From: Pseudomonadota bacterium
GTDB lineage: Bacteria; Pseudomonadota; Alphaproteobacteria; Rhodobacterales; Rhodobacteraceae
Direction of reading: 5' to 3'
Length of the DNA stretch: 7,264 bases
Assembly (NCBI GenBank): GCA_021813645.1
Contig: JAKAJW010000378.1
Span: forward strand, 1-7,264
Shown: one piece after another, positions 1 to 5,047 of the stretch
How the letters are laid out: each line of letters begins with the position of its first letter
Position numbering within the stretch: the stretch's first letter is position 1
Notes under the pieces: model-generated
Told to the model about the DNA's origin: nothing
What the model saw: the letters and a program-made list of their open reading frames with translations, nothing else
Database searches by the model: none
Made by a program: the position numbers and the translations under genes

Positions 1-399
1 GGCGGCGGCCGGGGCCGAATGCGTTATGATCCAAAGCGCCGACTCGATGATCGACGCCAAGAAGATCGACAACCACAGGGTGGACAGCGGCACCTGATAG
101 TGCCCGGTCCAGGCGTAGAGGCTTCTGTTGATGATAAAGACCAGGGGCGCATAGACGGTGGCTAGCGCCGCCGATACCACCACCCCGCGGGTCCAGGGCC
201 GGTGACCGTCGAGCCAGGGGCGAAGCGCCCGCCGACACAGCCGGGCCGCGACCATCGCCGCCCCCAGGAAGACGGCCCAATAGATCAGACGCCCCACCGG
301 CGCGAACTGGGCATAGGTATCGAACGGCCCGACGACGGCTACCAGTGCGGAAAAGACCGCCCATAGCGAAAGAACACGCTGCGTATAGGTTTTCTTCAT
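1..399 (-). CDS. Four-helix membrane protein, N-terminal part; probable membrane-anchored LytTR-type transcriptional regulator (partial)
   Basis: The frame reads from ATG at 399 to the left window edge without a stop, giving 133 residues; the C-terminus lies outside. The protein starts MKKTYTQRVLSLW and has four hydrophobic stretches at about residues 9-25, 37-53, 72-90 and 107-125, separated by short basic or polar loops (RRALRPWLDGHRPWTR at 56-71). The first helix ends in GPFDTY and the second begins RLIYWAVF. I associate this GPF...R.aYW pattern with rhodobacterial proteins that carry four membrane helices followed by a C-terminal LytTR DNA-binding domain. That domain would lie beyond the window, so the family call is inference while the membrane topology is seen. 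No convincing Shine-Dalgarno precedes ATG 399. An in-frame ATG at 477 would add 26 residues of unusual composition (rich in W, Y, F, H, Q), and I think it less likely. It lies downstream of folD in the same direction. Confidence 0.72.
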   Translation of the reverse strand, partial: MKKTYTQRVLSLWAVFSALVAVVGPFDTYAQFAPVGRLIYWAVFLGAAMVAARLCRRALRPWLDGHRPWTRGVVVSAALATVYAPLVFIINRSLYAWTGHYQVPLSTLWLSIFLASIIESALWIITHSAPAAA

Positions 400-537
400 C
401 CCGACAAGGAGGCTGCAAAGACGTTGGCGAAAACTCGTGCCGTTCTGTGAATGGCCTTGGTGGAAATACCAGCCCATGTCACATTCCACAAGTGTCGCTT
501 ATACTTTAGTATATGCGCCTTGACGCTTTCGAGCCGC
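400..537 (-). promoter_or_regulatory. AT-richer gap before the membrane regulator with a palindrome and weak promoter candidate
   Basis: This 138-bp gap separates the folD stop from the partial membrane gene. It contains a patch (about 481-514) clearly richer in A and T than its surroundings. Inside is a perfect 6-bp inverted repeat, TATACT-TT-AGTATA, at 500-513. Downstream on the minus strand, TTGTGG (486-491) and TATTTC (463-468) are spaced by 17 bp and resemble a weak sigma-70 pair. The combination suggests a promoter or operator for the membrane gene, but neither hexamer is strong and no transcript start is known. I see no intrinsic terminator for folD here. Confidence 0.3.
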
Positions 538-1428
538 TCACGCGGTCAGACCGGCTGGCTCCGGCAGCCCGTTGGCGCGGCAGCAGGCGGTCAGCGTATT
601 GGCCAGCAAGCAAGCGATGGTCATCGGTCCGACGCCCCCCGGCACAGGCGTGATCGCGCCGGCCACCTGCACGGCCGAAGCGAAATCGACATCGCCCACC
701 AGCTTCTCCTTTCCGTCGCGCTCGATCCGATTGATTCCAACGTCGATCACGGTCGCGCCGGGCTTGATCCAGTCGCCCGTCACCATCTCGGGCCGACCGA
801 CCGCGGCGATCACGATGTCCGCCCGCCGGCACAGTCCGGGCAGGTCGCGGGTGCGGGAATGCGCGATGGTGACGGTGCAGCTGTCGGCCAGCAAAAGCTG
901 CGCCATCGGCTTGCCGACGATGTTCGAACGGCCAATCACCACCGCATCGAGCCCCGCGAGCTTGCCGAGCCGGTCGCGCAGAAGCATAAGACAGCCTAAT
1001 GGCGTGCAGGGCACCATGGCCTTCTGCCCGGTTCCCAGAAGCCCGACATTCGAGATGTGGAAGCCGTCCACATCCTTTGCCGGGTCGATGGCATTGATGA
1101 CCAGGTCGGCGTTGATATGGGCCGGCAGCGGCAGTTGGACGAGAATGCCATGCACCGCCGGGTCGGCATTCAACCGCCGCACCAAGGCCAAGAGCTCCAC
1201 CTCGGGCGTTTCAGCCGGCAGTTTGTGCTCGAAACTGGCCATGCCGGCTTCGACCGTCTGCTTGCCCTTGGAACGGACGTAGACCTGGCTGGCCGGATCC
1301 TCGCCGACCAGAACGACGGCCAGGCCCGGGACGATGCCACTGTCGGCCGTCAACTTGGCGACATGCGCCGCGACCTGCGCCCGGACCTTGGCCGCAAATG
1401 CCTTGCCATCGATGATCGCTGCCGTCAT
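538..1428 (-). CDS. folD: Bifunctional methylenetetrahydrofolate dehydrogenase / methenyltetrahydrofolate cyclohydrolase
   Basis: FolD is a cytosolic enzyme that oxidises 5,10-methylene-THF to 5,10-methenyl-THF with NADP and hydrolyses the latter to 10-formyl-THF; both steps are reversible. The 296-residue protein is full length for the family. Visible hallmarks are the catalytic YVRSK motif (Y50, K54), the folate-site segment VQLPLP at 97-102, DVDGFH at 119-124, the dinucleotide-binding loop GRSNIVGKP at 166-174, VIDVGIN at 227-233 and the C-terminal signature ITPVPGGVGPMT at 259-270. ATG 1428 is supported by the family N-terminus (MTAAIIDGKAFA) and by GGAG at 1438-1441, nine bases upstream. 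It follows fhs in the same direction after 251 bp. Together the two enzymes link formate to methylene-THF for serine, purine and thymidylate synthesis, or run in reverse to oxidise C1 units. No missing catalytic residue is apparent. Confidence 0.97.
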   Translation of the reverse strand: MTAAIIDGKAFAAKVRAQVAAHVAKLTADSGIVPGLAVVLVGEDPASQVYVRSKGKQTVEAGMASFEHKLPAETPEVELLALVRRLNADPAVHGILVQLPLPAHINADLVINAIDPAKDVDGFHISNVGLLGTGQKAMVPCTPLGCLMLLRDRLGKLAGLDAVVIGRSNIVGKPMAQLLLADSCTVTIAHSRTRDLPGLCRRADIVIAAVGRPEMVTGDWIKPGATVIDVGINRIERDGKEKLVGDVDFASAVQVAGAITPVPGGVGPMTIACLLANTLTACCRANGLPEPAGLTA

Positions 1429-1679
1429 TCCGCTTCACTCCGTCTCCGACCAAGTCTGCCGGTAATGGTCCATCTGCTTCCGAGTCGCCAGCGCCGGTTT
1501 CGCATCGGTGCCGCGCCCTTGCCTGCCGGACGCGGGCCGGAACGGGCGCGAAGCTTACCGCCGCTTCGGCGCATTGCGCGGCCGTTTGGCTCCAAGCCGG
1601 GGGCGCATTCAGGCAGTGCCGCAGACGACCGCCTCGATCCTGGCCGCATCCGGCCGCGCCCCGCCTGGCTGACCCTCGC
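1429..1679 (-). other. fhs-folD intergenic gap, no supported gene
   Basis: This 251-bp gap lies between the fhs stop and the folD start. It contains short GC-rich inverted repeats on the minus strand, such as GGCCG-GATG-CGGCC around 1642-1655 and GCCG-AAG-CGGC around 1558-1568. None is followed by a T-run, so I do not call a terminator. A minus-strand open frame from 1649 to 1425 (74 codons) overlaps the folD start by four bases, but its product is arginine-rich and low in complexity, and its third-position bias is much weaker than in folD. I see no recognisable THF riboswitch or clear promoter. The first bases upstream of folD hold its Shine-Dalgarno. Confidence 0.5.
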
Positions 1680-3356
1680 CTAGAACAGGCCTTCGATATT
1701 GCCCTCGGCGTCGAGCCGGATGACTTCAGCCGACGGCACCTTGGGCAGGCCTGGCATGGTCATGATCTCGCCGCAGATCACGACGATGAACCCAGCGCCG
1801 GCCGACAGGCGCACCTCGCGCACCGGCACCGAATGGCCGGTCGGGGCGCCGCGCAGGTTCGGATCGGTCGAGAAGCTGTATTGCGTCTTCGCCATGCAGA
1901 CCGGGAAATGGCCGTAGCCTGCCGCCTCCCAGGCCTTGAGCTGATCGCGAATGGCCTTGTCGGCGATCACCTCGTCGGCATGGTAGATGCGCTTGGCGAC
2001 CGTCTCGATCTTCTCAAACAGCCCCATCTCGTCGGGGTAGAGCGGCGAGAAGTCGGCCTTTCCGCCCTCGGCCAGGTCCACCACCTTGTGGGCCAGATCC
2101 ACGATCCCGGCCGAACCTTTTGCCCAGTGCTTGCACAGGATGGCTTCCGCCCCCTGGCTTGCCACATACTCCTTCACAGCCTGGATTTCGGCTTCGGTAT
2201 CGCTATGGAAATGGTTGATCGCCACCACCACCGGCACGCCAAAGCTCTTCACATTCGCGATGTGCCGGCCGAGGTTCGGGCATCCCTTCTTCACCGCCTC
2301 GATATTTTCGACGCCGAGGTCGGCCTTGGCGACGCCCCCGTTCATCTTCATCGCCCGAACGGTGGCCACAATCACTGCGGCCGAAGGTTTCAGCCCGGCC
2401 TTGCGGCATTTGATGTCAAAGAATTTCTCGGCTCCCAGATCGGCGCCAAAGCCCGCCTCGGTCACCACATAATCGCCGAGCCGCAGCGCGGTGTTGGTCG
2501 CGATCACCGAGTTACAACCATGGGCGATATTGGCGAATGGCCCGCCATGCACAAAGGCCGGGTTGTTTTCTAGCGTCTGCACCAGGTTCGGCTGCATCGC
2601 GTCCTTCAGAAGGACCGTCATCGCGCCGTCGGCCTTAATGTCGCGGCAATAGACCGGTGTCTTGTCTCGGCGATAGGCCACAACGATATCGCCCAGCCGC
2701 TTCTGCAGATCGTCGAGGTCATTGGCCAGGCACAGGATCGCCATCACCTCCGAGGCAACGGTGATGTCAAAGCCGGTCTGGCGGGGAAAGCCGTTCGCCA
2801 CACCGCCGAGCGACACCACGATGTCGCGCAAGGCGCGGTCGTTCATGTCCATGACCCGGCGCCAGACCACGCGGCGCTGGTCGATGCCCTGTTCGTTGCC
2901 CCAGTAGATGTGGTTATCGATCATTGCTGACAGCAGGTTGTGCGCCGAAGTGATCGCATGGAAATCGCCGGTGAAGTGGAGGTTCATCTCCTCCATCGGC
3001 ACGACCTGCGCCATGCCACCGCCCGCCGCGCCGCCCTTCATCCCAAAGTTCGGCCCGAGCGAGGCCTCGCGGATGCAGATCACCGCCTTCTTGCCGATAC
3101 GGTTCAAGCCGTCGCCCAGGCCCACGGTGGTCGTGGTTTTGCCTTCACCCGCCGGCGTCGGGTTGATCGCCGTCACCAAGATCAGCTTGCCGAGCGGCTT
3201 GTCAGTCAGCGACTGGATGAATTCCTGGCCGACCTTCGCCTTGTCATGGCCATAGGGAAGCAGATGCTCCGCCGGGATCCCGAGTTGGGCGCCGATCTCT
3301 TGAATCGGCTTCTTCTTCGCTTCCCGCGCGATCTCGATATCGGTCTTGACGGCCAT
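1680..3356 (-). CDS. fhs: Formate-tetrahydrofolate ligase (10-formyl-THF synthetase)
   Basis: Fhs is a cytosolic enzyme that joins formate to tetrahydrofolate using ATP, giving 10-formyl-THF. The 558-residue length is that of the full family. Key segments are the phosphate-binding loop TPAGEGKTT at 67-75, the glycine-rich signature GGAAGGGMAQVVPMEEMN at 108-125, the second signature FANIAHGCNSV at 274-284, VVVAINHFHSDT at 376-387 and the C-terminal GEIMTMPGLPKVP at 529-541. The open frame continues to an ATG at 3392, but the ATG at 3356 gives the usual family N-terminus (MAVKTDIEIAREA) and has AGGGAG seven bases upstream, so I chose it. The stop is TAG. Its product feeds purine and formyl-Met synthesis directly and reaches methylene-THF through FolD, encoded next. 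In methylotrophic or DMSP- and choline-degrading relatives this enzyme also handles C1 units released by demethylation; that role here is inference. Confidence 0.97.
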   Translation of the reverse strand: MAVKTDIEIAREAKKKPIQEIGAQLGIPAEHLLPYGHDKAKVGQEFIQSLTDKPLGKLILVTAINPTPAGEGKTTTTVGLGDGLNRIGKKAVICIREASLGPNFGMKGGAAGGGMAQVVPMEEMNLHFTGDFHAITSAHNLLSAMIDNHIYWGNEQGIDQRRVVWRRVMDMNDRALRDIVVSLGGVANGFPRQTGFDITVASEVMAILCLANDLDDLQKRLGDIVVAYRRDKTPVYCRDIKADGAMTVLLKDAMQPNLVQTLENNPAFVHGGPFANIAHGCNSVIATNTALRLGDYVVTEAGFGADLGAEKFFDIKCRKAGLKPSAAVIVATVRAMKMNGGVAKADLGVENIEAVKKGCPNLGRHIANVKSFGVPVVVAINHFHSDTEAEIQAVKEYVASQGAEAILCKHWAKGSAGIVDLAHKVVDLAEGGKADFSPLYPDEMGLFEKIETVAKRIYHADEVIADKAIRDQLKAWEAAGYGHFPVCMAKTQYSFSTDPNLRGAPTGHSVPVREVRLSAGAGFIVVICGEIMTMPGLPKVPSAEVIRLDAEGNIEGLF

Positions 3357-3363
3357 GCCAGCG

Positions 3364-3369
3364 CTCCCT
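3364..3369 (-). promoter_or_regulatory. Ribosome binding site deciding the fhs start
   Basis: AGGGAG on the minus strand sits seven bases before ATG 3356. The alternative in-frame ATG at 3392 has no comparable sequence in front of it, so this site supports the shorter protein. Confidence 0.8.
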
Positions 3370-3372
3370 GCG

Positions 3373-3404
3373 GGCCCGCCCTTCCGGAACATGCGTCGCG
3401 GGCC
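3373..3404 (-). other. Inverted repeat in the fhs leader next to the ribosome binding site
   Basis: On the minus strand GGCCCGC (3398-3404) can pair with GCGGGCC (3373-3379) as a perfect 7-bp stem around an 18-base loop. The stem ends three bases before the fhs Shine-Dalgarno. The 3' arm also lies in a 10-base palindrome, GCGGGCCCGC (3370-3379), which gives a competing local fold. The loop holds the unused ATG at 3392. Whether this structure affects translation cannot be judged from one sequence in such GC-rich DNA. Confidence 0.35.
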
Positions 3405-3473
3405 ATTCGATACCTTCCGGCTATACTGACCTAGCCGCCGCTGGGAAGGGGTGATTGCGACCCGTTCCGCGTC

Positions 3474-3490
3474 AAATTCGCCAGGTGGCG
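3474..3490 (-). terminator. Weak candidate intrinsic terminator or hairpin after the MOSC gene
   Basis: On the minus strand CGCC-ACCT-GGCG (3479-3490) forms a short hairpin followed by AATTT (3474-3478). The stem is only four strong pairs and the T-run is short, so termination would be inefficient. It lies 55 bases after the MOSC stop and could equally belong to the fhs leader. Confidence 0.25.
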
Positions 3491-3540
3491 TTTCCGAACC
3501 GCAACGGGGGGCTCAACGGCCGGATCGGTTCAGCAGAAAC
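3490..3540 (-). other. Interrupted long hairpin between the MOSC gene and fhs
   Basis: Starting five bases after the MOSC stop, the minus strand reads GTTTC (3536-3540), TGCT, GAACCG (3526-3531), a 24-base loop, CGGTTC (3496-3501), G, GAAAC (3490-3494). The two outer and two inner arms are exactly complementary, giving 5 + 6 pairs around an asymmetric internal loop. The long loop contains CCGTTG twice. No T-run follows directly, so it is not a classical terminator. It could be a 3'-end structure of the tam-MOSC transcript or part of the fhs leader. I do not recognise a known riboswitch in it. Confidence 0.4.
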
Positions 3541-3545
3541 CGCGG

Positions 3546-4151
3546 TCATTCCGTGGCTTTGCGTTCCGCCGCCAGGGGCGCCCAGACCGGTTGATCCGGC
3601 ACAAAGAGCCTGAGACGGTCGCCAAGGGCTAGCCGTCCTTCTCGTTCCACCCAGGCCGTCACGCCGCGCCGGCCGCGCGCGGCGGCCTTAAAGCGCGCCC
3701 CAAAGCCGGGGTGGGATGTCTCGATCACCCTCGCGGGCAACTGACAGGGCCGGTTTTCCATATCGATTGCCAGCGTCACCCCATCCGGCCCCTGCAGCCG
3801 CGAGGATGGCGGCACATGGCTGAAGTCCGGCAGCCCTTCCACCACCACGCTGGCGCCGAGCCAGGCTGGGTCGACCGCCTCGATCCCCATGGTAGCGGCG
3901 ATCGCCGCCAATTCCTCGGCCGAAACCATGGAGAGTTGCCGCGTGTTGCGGATCGGCGTGCCGCGCGGATGCAAATCGATCACACGCGAACAGGATGGCC
4001 GCGTTTCGCCGCCATGCGCCTCGCCCTCCGGCCCGGCGAAGCTCAGCGTCAAGCGGTCGACCGGCATCGAGGCAAGCGCAACCTGCCGGTCGGCGACACG
4101 CCCCAGCCAAGCCACGTTGCAGCCGAAGGCTGTGGGGGCAAGCGCCGGCAT
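3546..4151 (-). CDS. MOSC domain-containing protein
   Basis: The 201-residue product is a stand-alone MOSC protein. MOSC domains are beta-rich modules also found at the C-terminus of molybdenum cofactor sulfurases and in YiiM/YcbX-type proteins, where a conserved cysteine is thought to handle the molybdenum cofactor or sulfur. Here the matching segment is DMENRPCQLP at 130-139 with Cys136. Other strongly patterned stretches are EAHGGETRPSCSRV (44-57), RNTRQLSMVSAEELAAIA (68-85), LGASVVVEGLPDFSHVPPSSRL (98-119) and GRRGVTAWVEREG (160-172). No signal peptide or membrane segment is seen, so it should be cytosolic. ATG 4151 overlaps the tam stop by one base (TGATG) and has GGTGG seven bases upstream; an in-frame extension to 4181 would run inside tam and looks spurious. 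Its substrate is unknown. By analogy with E. coli YiiM and YcbX, a role in reducing N-hydroxylated compounds is possible but unproven. Confidence 0.88.
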   Translation of the reverse strand: MPALAPTAFGCNVAWLGRVADRQVALASMPVDRLTLSFAGPEGEAHGGETRPSCSRVIDLHPRGTPIRNTRQLSMVSAEELAAIAATMGIEAVDPAWLGASVVVEGLPDFSHVPPSSRLQGPDGVTLAIDMENRPCQLPARVIETSHPGFGARFKAAARGRRGVTAWVEREGRLALGDRLRLFVPDQPVWAPLAAERKATE

Positions 4152-4939
4152 CAGTCCGCCACCCGAAGCACGAAGAAACAACGCCGAAACGGGAAGAGCG
4201 CCCCACCGTCGGGCAACAGGGGATAGGCGACCGAAAGCGCTTCGTCATAGGCGACGACAAAGGCCTCGACCTCTGCTGCCGAAAGCTTCTCGACGAAGGG
4301 CCGCATGGCGGTTGCCTCGGTGAAGCGCCGCACCGGGTGGCCTTCGGCAGAGGGTCCGAGCCGCTGCACGTATTCGGTTTCCCAAGCAGTGATTTGTCCC
4401 AGGCCCGAGAGCATCCGCCAATAGGCCTCGGCAGGTTGTACTGGCGGTTGCCAGCCGACGAAATCGAAGCGGTCAGGGAACAACGAGGCGGCGATATCGC
4501 GCAGGAAGCGATGCGATGGCGCTGCCGTCTGGCGCGGCATCTGCACGGCCAGCGTGCCGCCCGCCGCCAGATAGCTGGCCAGCCTCGGCAGAAGTGTCGC
4601 GTGATCCCCGAGCCAGTGCAGCGCAGCGTTGGAAAAGATCAAGGCTGGTGGGTGACGAGGGGCCCAAGCGGAAATGTCGGCCTCAACCAGCACCTCGTAG
4701 AGACCCAAGCCTTGCGCCTTGGCAAGCATGGCTGGAGATGCGTCCACGCCAATCAGCGGCCGGGCCGGAAAATGCACAGCCAGCGTTTCCGCAACCGCGC
4801 CGCTGCCGCAACCGAGATCGATCACGGCCCCATCGGGCAAGCCACGGATCTGAGCGGCCAGATCCAGTGCCGGCCGCAGCCTTAGATCCTCGAACCGGGC
4901 GTAGCGTTCAGGATTCCAGTCCGTTTTCGGCCCCGCCAT
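4151..4939 (-). CDS. tam: Trans-aconitate 2-methyltransferase-like SAM-dependent methyltransferase
   Basis: Tam transfers a methyl group from S-adenosylmethionine to trans-aconitate, the spontaneously formed isomer of cis-aconitate that inhibits aconitase. The 262-residue cytosolic protein matches the family along its length: WNPERYARFEDLRLRPALDL at 8-27, SAM-binding motif I VIDLGCGSG at 39-47, GVDASPAML at 64-72 ending in an acidic SAM-contact region, IFSNAALHWLGDHATLLPRL at 101-120, AVQMPRQTAAPSH at 131-143, YWRMLSGL at 173-180, HPVRRFTEATAMRP at 201-214 and the C-terminal LFPFRRCFFVLRV at 248-260. ATG 4939 gives the usual short N-terminus before the WNP motif. The open frame extends to a TTG at 4996, but that codon lies in the T-run of the ftsH terminator, so I reject it. 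A run of ten G lies two bases before the ATG. The stop overlaps the MOSC start, implying translational coupling. Substrate is assigned by family resemblance only. Confidence 0.88.
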   Translation of the reverse strand: MAGPKTDWNPERYARFEDLRLRPALDLAAQIRGLPDGAVIDLGCGSGAVAETLAVHFPARPLIGVDASPAMLAKAQGLGLYEVLVEADISAWAPRHPPALIFSNAALHWLGDHATLLPRLASYLAAGGTLAVQMPRQTAAPSHRFLRDIAASLFPDRFDFVGWQPPVQPAEAYWRMLSGLGQITAWETEYVQRLGPSAEGHPVRRFTEATAMRPFVEKLSAAEVEAFVVAYDEALSVAYPLLPDGGALFPFRRCFFVLRVAD

Positions 4940-4941
4940 CG

Positions 4942-4951
4942 CCCCCCCCCC
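4942..4951 (-). repeat. Ten-base homopolymer G tract before the tam start
   Basis: The minus strand carries ten consecutive G (plus-strand C, 4942-4951), ending two bases before ATG 4939. It occupies the position where a Shine-Dalgarno would be expected, and no other one is visible. A tract of this length can slip during replication and is also prone to sequencing error. With translation from 4939, length changes would alter only the leader spacing and not the reading frame. Confidence 0.85.
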
Positions 4952-4994
4952 GCAGCGGCCAGGCGCACGATCGCGCCCGATTGTGCCGGCCCCC

Positions 4995-5031
4995 AAAAAT
5001 GTCGAGGGCCCCGCACAATCGCACGGGGCCC
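4995..5031 (-). terminator. Strong intrinsic terminator of ftsH
   Basis: On the minus strand a hairpin at 5006-5031 has two 11-base arms (GGGCCCCGTGC and GTGCGGGGCCC) around a GATT tetraloop. Nine pairs are Watson-Crick and two are G-T. After five bases comes ATTTTT (4995-5000). It begins 16 bases after the ftsH stop codon. This is a classical Rho-independent terminator and separates the tilS-ftsH unit from the tam-MOSC unit. Confidence 0.88.
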
Positions 5032-5047
5032 GGATTGCTTCTTTGCC

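Noticed and set aside
1425..1649. Minus-strand 74-codon open frame overlapping the folD start by ATGA
   Set aside because: The overlap is suggestive, but the product is arginine-rich and low in complexity, third positions lack the G/C bias of neighbouring genes, no family is recognisable, and no good ribosome binding site precedes it.
451..1683. Plus-strand open frames opposite folD (451-999, 572-1282, 1057-1683)
   Set aside because: They are antisense shadows of folD with no motif, no ribosome binding site and mutually overlapping frames.
1833..2573. Long plus-strand open frame antisense to fhs (246 codons)
   Set aside because: It mirrors the codon bias of fhs on the other strand, is rich in His, Arg and Gly, and shows no family motif; long antisense frames are expected opposite GC-rich genes.
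3357..3392. N-terminal extension of Fhs to an ATG at 3392
   Set aside because: There is no ribosome binding site before it, and the added twelve residues precede the conserved family N-terminus.
3995..4885. Plus-strand open frame of 296 codons antisense to the MOSC gene and tam
   Set aside because: It spans the junction of two well supported minus-strand genes and its product looks like random Arg/Pro/Gln-rich sequence.
4962..4977. GGCGCG-ATCG-TGCGCC inverted repeat on the minus strand as a second terminator
   Set aside because: The stem is short with one wobble pair and no T-run follows; it is more likely GC-rich noise.
4940..4996. N-terminal extension of tam to a TTG at 4996
   Set aside because: The TTG is in the T-run of the ftsH terminator, the added residues come from the G tract and are not family-like, and ATG 4939 gives the expected N-terminus.
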